A stretch of DNA of 53,088 nt from NCBI GenBank assembly GCA_021324685.1, contig JAJPIQ010000064.1, forward strand, positions 1 through 53,088, in the 5' to 3' direction. How positions within the stretch are numbered: position 1 is the stretch's first letter; each line of letters opens with the position of its first letter. The position numbers were made by a program, and so were the translations under genes. The notes beneath the pieces are model-generated. The model saw only the letters and a list, made by a program, of their open reading frames with translations, was not told the DNA's origin and did not search any database. Shown piece after piece: positions 8,263 to 15,907 of the stretch. The DNA comes from Bacteroidota bacterium (GTDB taxonomy: Bacteria; Bacteroidota; Ignavibacteria; Palsa-1295).

Positions 8263-9600
8263 ATGTTGCCAGGAAAGGAAAATCCTCGAATTTCCGTCCA
8301 TACACTGGGCTGCAAATTAAATTATGCGGAAAGTTCATGGATCGCCGATTCCTTTATGGCCCGCGGTTTTTCCGCCGTCCCTTTTGGAGATGAAACAGAT
8401 GTTTTCGTTCTCAATACGTGCTCCGTTACAGAAAATGCTGAAAAGGAATGCCGGCAGCTTATTCGGCGGCAGCTCAGGACCTCTCCCGACGCCTTTGTCA
8501 TTGTAACCGGCTGCTATGCCCAGCTTCGACCCGAAGAGATCGCAAGCATCGACGGCGTTCAGCTTGTGCTCGGTGCAAAGGAAAAATTCGATCTTTCGCA
8601 GTACCGGACGTTGCTCAGGTCGAATGGACCTCGGGTACTGGTCTCCGAAATCGCCGATACGAACGAGTTCCATTTTGCTGCCACCAGCGAGTCCGATCGT
8701 CGTACACGAGCGTTTCTCAAAGTCCAGGACGGCTGCGATTACTCGTGCTCCTTCTGCACGATCCCGGCCGCACGCGGTGCTTCCCGATCGTCTGAAATAT
8801 CGGAGGTCCTTCGACGAGCCCACATCTTGTGCGAGGAAGGGTTCCAGGAGATCGTTCTTTCCGGAGTGAACGTCGGCGATTTCGGCAAAAAAACAGGAAC
8901 AACATTTTACGACCTCGCCCTCGCCCTCGATCGCGATCCCGACGTGACCGCTCGCATTCGAATAAGTTCGATCGAGCCCAATTTGCTCACCGATGACATC
9001 ATCGATCTTGTCGGGTCCTCCGAAAAATTTTGTCCGCACTTCCATGTTCCCATGCAGTCCGGTTCCGACGCCGTCCTGGCGAAAATGCAGCGACGGTATC
9101 GTTCCGGGACCTATGCCGGTCGCGTCGAGCGAATTAAAGCGCTTATGCCCCATGCTGCGGTCGGTGCGGACGTCATCGTCGGCTTTCCGGGTGAAGCCGA
9201 AAACGATTTCGAGGTAACCTGCGACGTTATTCGTGCTCTCGACCTTTCCTATCTTCATGTGTTCACGTACAGCGAGCGCCCCGGAACGAAAGCCTCCGCG
9301 CTCCCGAACGCCGTTCCCCGCGAGGCCCGAAAGGAACGGAACCGTATCCTGCGAGCGATCTCGGAAAAGAAACGTCGAGCGTTCTATGCCTCACAGATCG
9401 GTCGTGAGGTGACAGTCCTCCTGGAACAGGGTCTCGAGGGCTACAGCGAAAATTACGTTCGTGCACACTTGGAGGCTCCCATTCCGGAGGCCGCGGCGAC
9501 CGTTCGCGCACAATTGCTCGAAGTTCGCGGCGATACCGTTCGTGCAAAACCCCTCGAAGTCCTTTCCGAGCGTCACCGAGCTCTCCTGCCCATCCTATGA
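8263..9600 (+). CDS. mtaB: tRNA N6-threonylcarbamoyladenosine C2-methylthiotransferase MtaB
   Basis: Radical-SAM methylthiotransferase that turns t6A37 into ms2t6A37 in tRNAs reading ANN codons. The 445-aa product has the three-part plan: an N-terminal UPF0004 domain with cluster cysteines C17 (TLGCKLNYAE), C53 (NTCSVT) and C84 (GCYAQ); the radical-SAM motif C158-x3-C162-x2-C165 (GCDYSCSFCTIP); and a C-terminal TRAM-like region. TLGCKLN distinguishes MtaB from MiaB/RimO. It starts 94 nt from the divergent tRNA gene and overlaps the downstream glycosyltransferase by 4 nt, so it probably heads a three-gene operon. Confidence 0.92.
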   Translation: MLPGKENPRISVHTLGCKLNYAESSWIADSFMARGFSAVPFGDETDVFVLNTCSVTENAEKECRQLIRRQLRTSPDAFVIVTGCYAQLRPEEIASIDGVQLVLGAKEKFDLSQYRTLLRSNGPRVLVSEIADTNEFHFAATSESDRRTRAFLKVQDGCDYSCSFCTIPAARGASRSSEISEVLRRAHILCEEGFQEIVLSGVNVGDFGKKTGTTFYDLALALDRDPDVTARIRISSIEPNLLTDDIIDLVGSSEKFCPHFHVPMQSGSDAVLAKMQRRYRSGTYAGRVERIKALMPHAAVGADVIVGFPGEAENDFEVTCDVIRALDLSYLHVFTYSERPGTKASALPNAVPREARKERNRILRAISEKKRRAFYASQIGREVTVLLEQGLEGYSENYVRAHLEAPIPEAAATVRAQLLEVRGDTVRAKPLEVLSERHRALLPIL

Positions 9601-10886
9601 AAGGAGCGTTTGCTCGTTGGATCGAAAGCATCGGCGAACGCCGCGTGCTCATCGCGATCGCCCTGCTTGCGTTTATCTGCCAGTTGGCCTGGCTCCGGCC
9701 CCCAACGTTTTTCGGAGAGCCGTATCTCGTCGCAAAAAATATTGTCGCCGGAAAAGGATTTGTATTCGAGTACCCACTCACGGGCCGCATCCTTCCCTCC
9801 TGCTATGTGACCCCGCTCTACGTCTGGATCCAGGTCCCCTTTCTCTATTCGGGTCTTGGCGAGCGTGGGATCCAAATCCTGAACCTCCTCTTCCTACAGC
9901 TCTCCTGCGTTGTACTATTTTATTTCTTTCGGAGATTTTGTTCATCCACGGTTGCCCTTATTTGTTTTGCGGCGCTCGAATTTTATATCCCTTTTTGGAT
10001 CCTTGCCTATACGCTCGATCCGAATACACTGAATCTGCTCCTCCTTGCTCTCACCGTCGAGCGCACCTACCGGGCCTCCAGGACTCCGGCGACGAAGATA
10101 TGGATCCAGCTTGGCATTCTCGTCGGACTTCAACTGCTCTTGCGACCCGATATCATGCTCGGCTCCCTGTTGTTTGCGGCCTGGCTTCTTTTCTGGAACC
10201 GCAGGAAAGCGACCCTCCAGGGCATCGGGATTGCCGCCGCGATCGCTATTGCGATGTGCCTGCCGTGGACGGTTCGGAACTATATGGAATTTCACAAGTT
10301 CGTCTTTGTCAGCGCGAATGCGGGAATGAACTTGTTCGAAGGGAATAATCCCGTGGCGACCGGCGAGTTCAGCCAGCGTCCTCCCACGGACGAAAGCCGA
10401 AAGCTCTTTGCAGACGTCACCGCCTTCCAGGCGACCCACTTCGACGGTATCGACATCGATCGGTATCGATTCCACCTGGCAAAAGAGTGGATCGTCGAAC
10501 ATCCCTACCACGTTCTCACGCTCGATATAAAAAAGATCTGGTTCCACTGGTTTGGCCGCCCGATCATGGGGGAACAGTTCCATTATGCGTTCCAGGTATT
10601 TGCGGCGGCCTATCGGATCGTCGGAGCTCTTTTGGTGTTTCTCGGTTTCTATGGACTCTGGCGCATTCGCGATAAACGTCTCCAAACACTGCTTGTGACC
10701 GTCTTTCTCTATTCCACGCTGATTTCCGCGATCTTTTTTGTGCAGTCTCGTCATCGTATTCTAAAGGTCGATCCGTTTTTGATACCGCTGGCCGTGATCG
10801 CGATCGCACACGTCGTCGCAACGCTGAGATCCCGGTCCGTCGCCTCCTCCGCTCCCCTCACCGTCACGACGCCGCACGCCGCATGA
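9597..10886 (+). CDS. Multi-pass membrane glycosyltransferase, GT39/ArnT-like (PMT superfamily)
   Basis: GT-C fold enzyme that would use a polyprenyl-linked sugar to glycosylate a lipid or protein on the periplasmic side. The 429-aa product has about 9-10 membrane helices. After the first helix there is a periplasmic loop with PPTFFGEPYLVAKNIVAGKG, resembling the first catalytic loop of bacterial PMT_2 proteins, though the usual acidic pair is not obvious. A soluble segment (about 245-310) follows NEGNNP-like GMNLFEGNNPVATGE, which recurs in this family. It is tied by 4-nt overlaps to mtaB upstream and the DUF512 gene downstream. The acceptor is unknown. Confidence 0.72.
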   Translation: MKGAFARWIESIGERRVLIAIALLAFICQLAWLRPPTFFGEPYLVAKNIVAGKGFVFEYPLTGRILPSCYVTPLYVWIQVPFLYSGLGERGIQILNLLFLQLSCVVLFYFFRRFCSSTVALICFAALEFYIPFWILAYTLDPNTLNLLLLALTVERTYRASRTPATKIWIQLGILVGLQLLLRPDIMLGSLLFAAWLLFWNRRKATLQGIGIAAAIAIAMCLPWTVRNYMEFHKFVFVSANAGMNLFEGNNPVATGEFSQRPPTDESRKLFADVTAFQATHFDGIDIDRYRFHLAKEWIVEHPYHVLTLDIKKIWFHWFGRPIMGEQFHYAFQVFAAAYRIVGALLVFLGFYGLWRIRDKRLQTLLVTVFLYSTLISAIFFVQSRHRILKVDPFLIPLAVIAIAHVVATLRSRSVASSAPLTVTTPHAA

Positions 10887-12232
10887 GTATCAAGATCACA
10901 TCTGTCGAGCCGGGTTCGATCGCCGAGGAACTCGGAATTCATCCCGGCGATGAACTCATGACGATGAACGGCGAACCGGTCCACGACGAGCTTGACGTAA
11001 AGTTCCACATGCCCGGGGAGGCGCTGGAACTCGGGATCTATCTCAACGGCGAGTATACCCTGCTCGAGGTCGAGAAAGAAGAAGACGAAGAACTCGGCTT
11101 TGCCGTCGAAACGATGAAAATGACGGCCTGTGGCAACGATTGCGTGTTCTGCTTCGTCGACCAAAATCCCGAAGGCCTCCGGAAGGCGCTCTATTTTCGA
11201 GATGGCGATTACCGCTTCAGCCATCTCTATGGGAATTTTAACACGATGACGAACGTCGGTCCCAAATCGCTCGAACGCATCGTCCGGCAGCGCCTCATGC
11301 CGCAATACGTCAGTGTCCACTCGACCGATCTCGAAGTCCGCAAGAAGCTGATGCGCCTTCGTAAGGACGACCACATCATGGACAAGCTCCGCTACCTGGC
11401 CGAGAACGATATCTGGATGCACGGACAGGTCGTCCTCTGCCCCGGCATCAACGACGGCGAGAGCCTGAACAAGACCATCGACGATATCTACCGCCTCGGC
11501 CCCGCCGTCCAGACGATGGCCATCGTTCCCGTCGGACTCACCAGCCATCGAACGGGACTCGCCGAATTGAAACAGGTCGATAAGAGCTATGCCCTGCACA
11601 TGATCGAATCGGTCTTCGAGCTCCAGAAAAAATATCGGGACGAGCGTGGCGTCAACTGGCTTTATCTTTCCGACGAATGGTTCCTCGTCGCCGAAGAGAC
11701 CGTTCCCGATCAGGACTGGTACGATGGCTTTCCTCAACTCGAAAATGGTGTCGGCATGGTCCGCGATTTTATCGAAGAGACCAAAAAGGAGGTCCATACG
11801 ATACGCCGGACCTCCGAGCGCAAGGCCCCTCGCCGGCTCACGCTCGCGACCGCCACGCTTGCCAGCGGCTTTATGCGATCGGACATCGTTCCCATCCTCC
11901 AGAGCATTCCACAGCTCGAAGTCGATCTCGAAGTTGTCGTCAATCGACTCTACGGGTCCGACGTTACCGTGACCGGCCTCTTGTCCGGGCAGTGTTTCGA
12001 GCACCATTTCCAGGACCGCCCGCCCACCGATCTCCTGCTGCTGCCGCCGAACGTCCTGAACGAGGACGATATTTTCATCGACGATGAGACCCCGCTCGGC
12101 CTGAAGCGGAAATTGGGCGGCCGCCCCATGGCGATCTTTCATGGATCCTGGGAAGAGGTCCTTTTCTATCTCGACCATCCCGAAGCCGAGGCCTTCGATA
12201 CGAAGAAGATGAAGCTCCCGGTCGTCCACTGA
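10883..12232 (+). CDS. DUF512 protein: PDZ domain plus radical-SAM-like Fe-S domain
   Basis: A conserved bacterial family of unknown function. The 449-aa product starts with a PDZ domain (residues about 1-65, with SIAEELGIHPGDELMTMNG), followed by CGNDCVFC, giving a C83-x3-C87-x2-C90 motif for a 4Fe-4S cluster, then GDYRFSHLYGNFNTMTN, which is characteristic of the family. The C-terminal half (about 300-440) is the DUF512 domain proper. It overlaps the GT39-like gene by 4 nt. In other phyla the gene lies next to the ribosome-assembly GTPase der; here it is in an operon with a tRNA-modifying enzyme, which does not settle its role. Confidence 0.85.
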   Translation: MSIKITSVEPGSIAEELGIHPGDELMTMNGEPVHDELDVKFHMPGEALELGIYLNGEYTLLEVEKEEDEELGFAVETMKMTACGNDCVFCFVDQNPEGLRKALYFRDGDYRFSHLYGNFNTMTNVGPKSLERIVRQRLMPQYVSVHSTDLEVRKKLMRLRKDDHIMDKLRYLAENDIWMHGQVVLCPGINDGESLNKTIDDIYRLGPAVQTMAIVPVGLTSHRTGLAELKQVDKSYALHMIESVFELQKKYRDERGVNWLYLSDEWFLVAEETVPDQDWYDGFPQLENGVGMVRDFIEETKKEVHTIRRTSERKAPRRLTLATATLASGFMRSDIVPILQSIPQLEVDLEVVVNRLYGSDVTVTGLLSGQCFEHHFQDRPPTDLLLLPPNVLNEDDIFIDDETPLGLKRKLGGRPMAIFHGSWEEVLFYLDHPEAEAFDTKKMKLPVVH

Positions 12233-12272
12233 GCCGAGGGCCGCTGCTGCGCCAGACTCGATAACGGTGTAG

Positions 12273-12294
12273 CACCGGACCTTCAGGTCCGGTG
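12273..12294. repeat. Dispersed palindromic hairpin, copy 1
   Basis: Arms CACCGGACC and GGTCCGGTG form a perfect 9-bp stem with a 4-nt TTCA loop, 40 nt after the DUF512 stop. The same hairpin with six identical flanking bases on the left (GTGTAG) occurs at 15908-15929. There is no T-run, so it is not a clear intrinsic terminator; a REP-like element is possible. Confidence 0.75.
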
Positions 12295-12314
12295 GGCTCT
12301 GTCCATCGTGGATA

Positions 12315-12467
12315 ATGCGTCGTCATCTCTATTCGGGCGAACTCGCCGCCGGCGAGCACACCTTCACATGGGAAGCGCAAGCTAACGCATGCGCGACCAG
12401 CACGTATCGATGCCTCGTTCGGATGAACGGGCGCGTTGAGGCGCTACCCTTAGTGCTGATACATTGA
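12315..12467 (+). pseudogene. Orphan T9SS C-terminal sorting-domain tail, copy 1
   Basis: A 50-codon frame from ATG at 12315 encodes a tail with ELAAGEHTFTWE, then TYRCLVRMNGRVEALPLVLI. This is the pattern of the last strands of T9SS/FlgD-Ig-like sorting domains (AGEHTxTW...GxYxCxLxxxGxxxxxPxVxxx). No passenger domain or signal peptide precedes it, so it is either a fragment of a lost cargo gene or a stand-alone cassette. The usual SGTY turn is altered to TSTY. Confidence 0.6.
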
Positions 12468-12508
12468 GCGTGCGCGGCCCGGGCACGTTTCCCTTCGCGT
12501 GAAGATTT
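12339..12508 (+). repeat. 170-bp direct repeat, copy 1
   Basis: Matches 13104-13273 over the same 170 nt with seven mismatches by my manual count. It covers the final 43 codons of the sorting-domain tail plus about 41 nt of 3' flank that contains a short CGTGC/GCACG stem. The two copies lie in the same orientation, 765 nt apart start to start, and bracket the DUF4258/YgiT genes. Confidence 0.9.
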
Positions 12509-12562
12509 CAAATCGTCAATTGCTCTTCATGCTTTCGAAACGTCTTAGCAATTCGTCGCCCT

Positions 12563-12869
12563 ATGATTGATGAAATTACGCAACTTGCCGCGAGCGGGGA
12601 ATTCCGGCTAACGCGGCATGCTGCAGAGGAAATAGCCGAAGAGAATATTTCATTGACTGAACTACTGGAATCGATTATATCCGGTGAGATTATCGAGAAC
12701 TATCTCGAGCATAGGCGCTGCATTGCTGTTTAGTTAGCGGCACTACAAATCAAGGCCGCCGTTGCATAGTGTGTGCACCATTGGCAGGCCTCGGTTGCTG
12801 ATCATTACAGTCTATGAACCGAATCTGCCAAAATGGATTACACCGACACAAAGAAGAGAACCGGTATGA
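12563..12869 (+). pseudogene. Degraded DUF4258 (RelE/toxin-like) gene
   Basis: The first frame (ATG 12563, stop 12731-12733, 56 codons) encodes the DUF4258 N-terminus: FRLTRHAAEEIAEENIS and SGEIIENYLE. Homology then continues in other frames: SGTTNQGR and CIVCAPLAG in one frame, and LIITVYEPNLPKWITP in another ending with TGA at 12867-12869. At least two frame changes are therefore needed, and no complete product can be made. The final TGA overlaps the ATG of the zinc-finger gene (ATGA), the usual coupling of DUF4258 with its YgiT-type partner, showing that the gene once ran through to this point. Confidence 0.75.
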
Positions 12870-13090
12870 ACTGTACCATCGAAGGATGCCCCGGTCATTA
12901 TGAGCGCAAGAGCGTAACGCATACCGTTCGCCATAAAGGCGAAGTGGTCGTCATCGACCATGTGCCAGCCGAGGTCTGCGATATCTGCGGCGATGTGCTC
13001 TTTTCACCCGAGACGGTCCGTCATATCGAAAAGATTCTCGCGCAAATGCCGGAACCGGATACCACGGTACCGCTCTACGAGTACATATAG
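12866..13090 (+). CDS. YgiT-type zinc-finger protein (antitoxin-like)
   Basis: A 74-aa protein with a treble-clef-like zinc site: C3 and C8 near the N-terminus (MNCTIEGCPG) and C38/C41 in EVCDICGDVLF, followed by a helix ETVRHIEKILAQM. This matches the N-terminal zinc finger of MqsA/YgiT-type antitoxins, here without a C-terminal HTH domain, as is normal for partners of DUF4258 proteins. The start at 12866 is chosen over an in-frame ATG at 12833 because it coincides with the last codon of the degraded toxin (ATGA overlap) and with the family's N-terminus. The first cysteine pair is C-x4-C instead of the usual C-x2-C. Confidence 0.75.
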   Translation: MNCTIEGCPGHYERKSVTHTVRHKGEVVVIDHVPAEVCDICGDVLFSPETVRHIEKILAQMPEPDTTVPLYEYI

Positions 13091-13103
13091 GCTCCCAACC
13101 TAC

Positions 13104-13273
13104 GAACTCGCCGCCGGCGAGCACACCTTCACCTGGGAATCGCAAGCTAACGCATGCGCGACCGGCACGTATCGATGCGTCGTTCGGATGAACGGGCGCG
13201 TTGAGGCGCTGCCCTTAATGCTGATACATTGAGCGTGCGCGGCCCGGGCACGTTTCTCTTCGCGTGAAGATTT
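13104..13273 (+). repeat. 170-bp direct repeat, copy 2, with orphan T9SS tail
   Basis: Second copy of the 12339-12508 element, starting 13 nt after the YgiT stop. It encodes ELAAGEHTFTWES and TYRCVVRMNGRVEALPLMLI, stop at 13230-13232. The frame is open upstream only through sequence belonging to the zinc-finger gene in another frame. The right end of the repeat abuts the ribosome-binding site (AAGGAG, 13275-13280) of the next gene. Confidence 0.9.
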
Positions 13274-13290
13274 GAAGGAGCAAATTCATC

Positions 13291-13680
13291 ATGTTCCTGA
13301 AGCGGCTGATCACACTTACGGCACCGATTCCAGTTCGGCGAATCGCTATTGTTGCGGGTTTGATCCTTTCGTTGGTTACATCCGCAGTAGGAATAACTAC
13401 GACGTCTCCGAACTGCCCGATGGCTAAACAGCATCGCGGTTGTCCCCAATGTGTATCCCATGCTGCAAAAAGTGAAAAAAGTTGCTGTAGAAACCACCAC
13501 GAACTTCTTCGTGTCAGCCAAACGGCCCTCGATAATAAGAGTATGGCGGGACCACATTGGTTGCCCCAACTGTTCAAATCAGGGAATACTCTGTTTTTTA
13601 TTTTCGATAAACATTCCCATACAACAGGTATTATACGAGGCGACTCCCCGCCTGACCGGAATACGGTCTTAAGAATTTAG
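13291..13680 (+). CDS. Small exported Cys/His-rich protein, function unknown
   Basis: A 129-aa product with a hydrophobic helix at about residues 18-34 (signal peptide or membrane anchor), followed by a metal-binding-looking segment: C42, C51, C54, C65, C66 with H48, H57, H69 and H70 (CPMAKQHRGCPQC, then SCCRNHH). The rest is not recognisable. Spacing after AAGGAG at 13275 is good. Its place directly before a cupredoxin-containing gene suggests a role in copper or other metal handling, but this is inference. It might also be a metal-sensing leader peptide, since a hairpin follows at 13705. Confidence 0.6.
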   Translation: MFLKRLITLTAPIPVRRIAIVAGLILSLVTSAVGITTTSPNCPMAKQHRGCPQCVSHAAKSEKSCCRNHHELLRVSQTALDNKSMAGPHWLPQLFKSGNTLFFIFDKHSHTTGIIRGDSPPDRNTVLRI

Positions 13681-13704
13681 TCCTTCCAACGTTCGATCCA
13701 TTAT

Positions 13705-13727
13705 GAGAGCACGCATTTCGTGCTCTC
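13705..13727 (+). terminator. Hairpin between the Cys-rich gene and the cupredoxin gene
   Basis: Arms GAGAGCACG (13705-13713) and CGTGCTCTC (13719-13727) with loop CATTT; a short pyrimidine-rich tract with four Ts follows. It could be a weak terminator or attenuator in the 84-nt gap before 13765. Confidence 0.5.
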
Positions 13728-13764
13728 TCTGCCTTTTCGTCAAACTTTTTAGAGGACTAATTTC

Positions 13765-15636
13765 ATGCACAATTTCAAAACGTTTTGGAGCATACCGCTC
13801 ATTGTTTTCTCATTTTTACCGTCTGTTCTCTACGCGCAGAATCCCCCGCTCGTTCAGGAACGCCGAGAGGGGCGCACGGTAACGGCTGAACAGCTTGTGG
13901 CGCTGCAAGCTTCGCAAACGAAAGCCATGGTCTCCTCTTCGGGCCGTGCTCTTATCGTTCCCGATAGCGCGGACCTTGTCATTCTGACCGGCCCGGAATC
14001 GGACATGCTTTCCTACCGGGTTCAAGGGCTTCGGAACCCGACGCTTATCGTTCATGCTGGCGCGCAGCTTCATATTCTATTCGTCAATGTGGACGATGAC
14101 ATGACACACGATCTACGGATTGGGGACGTTCGCCCACCCGATACCATGGGAACCGTTGGGACGGCTCGTTTGCCCCATTCAGAAAATGAAACGTACTCGG
14201 CAGAAGAAGTAAATATTCGCGCCCTCACTCCCGGAACATACCCCTATTTCTGCAGCTATGGAACTCACGCAAGAAACGGCATGAAAGGTTGGTTCGTCGT
14301 GGCAAAACCGGGCGCAACAATGGAGGAAATGATGCGGATGAGCGTAAACGAACCTGAACAAATGAAGAATGATATGAACGGAATGGATATGGGTTCAATG
14401 AACATGGATGGAATGGATGGAATGAAGATGGACGGAATGAACATGGACCATTCCATGCAGATGGTCGGAATGCTCCGCAGCGAACCGATGTCGCAGGAAG
14501 GCTCGGGTACAAGTTGGATGCCCACTTCATCGCCGATGTACATGTGGATGACGATGCCAGATGACTGGTCGCTCATGCTGCACGGCGCAATCATGCCCCG
14601 TTATGATCACCAGGGCGGCCCACGAGGGGACAACAAATTCGATGCTCCAAACTGGGTTATGGGTATGGCTGAACATCCGATCGGTGCGGCTGGGCAATTC
14701 ACCGCACATCTCATGATGAGCTTCGATCCGATAACCGAGCAAGGAAAAGGTTACCCTTTGCTCCTCCAAACGGGTGAAACGTGGCAAGGTGTGAAGCTCG
14801 TCGATTTTCAGCATCCACACGATCTCTTCGATGAGCTTTCCATCGCCTATAGTCAGGGGTTGGCTGAAAAGACATCTTTGTATTTCTATGCAGGTTATCC
14901 CGGCGAACCGGCGCTGGGCCCACCCGTTTTTATGCACCGACCGAGTGCGATGTCGAATCCAAACGCGCCGCTTAGTCATCATTGGATGGACGCAACCCAT
15001 GTAACCTTCGGCGTTGCGACAGCAGGAATTGCTGTTGGAGATTGGAAACTCGAAGGCTCTTATTTCAACGGGGGTGAACCGGATGAAAATCGTTATGACT
15101 TCGATCCACTGAGGTTAAACTCCTATAGCGGCAGAATCTCGTTCAATCCAACCAAAGACCTTGCGCTTCAAGCTTCCAGCGGGCGAATAACGAACCCGGA
15201 AGGTGACGGCGTGGATGTTGTTCGATCCACGGCGTCAGTCATCTATACCAAAGAGCTTGGGAACAGTAGTTGGTGGTCAACAACGATTGCATGGGGTCAG
15301 AACCACGAGATCGATGTAGAGAATTTAGAAGCTTTGCTACTGGAATCGCAGTACGATTGGAACTGGTGGAGCGCCTATGGCCGCGCCGAGTATATTCAAA
15401 AAACGAACAGCGAGTTCAACCTCGATGAAAATCCTGACAAAATCAATGACGTTGAAGAAATTACACTTGGCCTCACGCGAACACTCTTCGCGATACGTTC
15501 GCTCGATGTTGAACTCGGCGCGCAAGCCGCGATGAATATCGTGCCCCCCTCTCTTGAGCCTCTGTACACCGCCCACCCTATGTCCTACGAGATTTATCTG
15601 TCACTCCATCCGAGTTTCCCGAAGGCTATGATGTAG
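13765..15636 (+). CDS. Cupredoxin domain / Met-rich linker / outer-membrane barrel fusion (copper-related)
   Basis: The 623-aa product starts with a signal peptide (cleavage near VLYA, residue 24). Residues about 85-180 form a cupredoxin with a type-1 copper ligand set: H115 (MTHDL), C163, H168 and M173 (FCSYGTHARNGM). Residues about 186-242 are a Met-rich linker (repeats such as MDGMDGMKMDGM), typical of copper-binding regions. From about 247 on it matches an uncharacterised outer-membrane family marked by GSGTSWMPTSSPMY, GYPLLLQTGETW, DFQHPHDLFDELS and LSHHWMDATHVTFGV, often seen in metal-resistance islands. RBS AGAGGA precedes the ATG. The likely role is binding or export of copper at the outer membrane. 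Confidence 0.75.
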   Translation: MHNFKTFWSIPLIVFSFLPSVLYAQNPPLVQERREGRTVTAEQLVALQASQTKAMVSSSGRALIVPDSADLVILTGPESDMLSYRVQGLRNPTLIVHAGAQLHILFVNVDDDMTHDLRIGDVRPPDTMGTVGTARLPHSENETYSAEEVNIRALTPGTYPYFCSYGTHARNGMKGWFVVAKPGATMEEMMRMSVNEPEQMKNDMNGMDMGSMNMDGMDGMKMDGMNMDHSMQMVGMLRSEPMSQEGSGTSWMPTSSPMYMWMTMPDDWSLMLHGAIMPRYDHQGGPRGDNKFDAPNWVMGMAEHPIGAAGQFTAHLMMSFDPITEQGKGYPLLLQTGETWQGVKLVDFQHPHDLFDELSIAYSQGLAEKTSLYFYAGYPGEPALGPPVFMHRPSAMSNPNAPLSHHWMDATHVTFGVATAGIAVGDWKLEGSYFNGGEPDENRYDFDPLRLNSYSGRISFNPTKDLALQASSGRITNPEGDGVDVVRSTASVIYTKELGNSSWWSTTIAWGQNHEIDVENLEALLLESQYDWNWWSAYGRAEYIQKTNSEFNLDENPDKINDVEEITLGLTRTLFAIRSLDVELGAQAAMNIVPPSLEPLYTAHPMSYEIYLSLHPSFPKAMM

Positions 15637-15762
15637 GATTTGTCCGACTCTCTGAATGGGCACCGGGCGGAGCACATGGATCTTCCGTTCCGTTCGGGAG
15701 GAAAAGAATGATGATCCCGAAACGAATTATCGCCTATCGTCTTCGCCGTGAACATTCCCGTG

Positions 15763-15900
15763 CCAGCGGGTCCTGCGCGCACCGTAGGAGCGCACGAGCG
15801 GCATGTTACATGGGAACCCATCGCTTTGCCCGATGGGATGTATGCGTCGTTCGGATGAACGGGCGCGTTGAGACGCTGCCGATCGTGGTCCTCCGATAGT
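15763..15900 (+). pseudogene. Degenerate T9SS sorting-domain tail, copy 3
   Basis: In one frame the sequence reads PAGPARTV and HVTWEPIALPDGMY, matching the first part of a T9SS tail. One missing base after GMY shifts the homology to the next frame, which reads VVRMNGRVETLPIVVLR and stops at 15898-15900. About 35 nt (around 15846-15880) match the two 170-bp repeats closely; the rest has diverged. No passenger gene precedes it in frame. The identical hairpin to 12273 follows 8 nt downstream. Confidence 0.6.
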
Positions 15901-15907
15901 TGTGTAG

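Noticed and set aside
8083-8301. N-terminal extension of TadA
   Set aside because: It would read through the tRNA-Ile2 gene and overlap mtaB; the conserved TadA N-terminus fits the ATG at 8082.
10751-12229. Long minus-strand open frame (492 codons) opposite the DUF512 gene
   Set aside because: It mirrors the DUF512 codons, shows no domain, and DUF512 on the plus strand is a clear family match. The same holds for long antisense frames at 18497-19498, 35107-36297 and 46350-47381.
12273-12294. Intrinsic terminator of the DUF512 operon
   Set aside because: The stem is strong, but no T-run follows on either strand and an identical copy lies elsewhere, so it is listed as a repeat.
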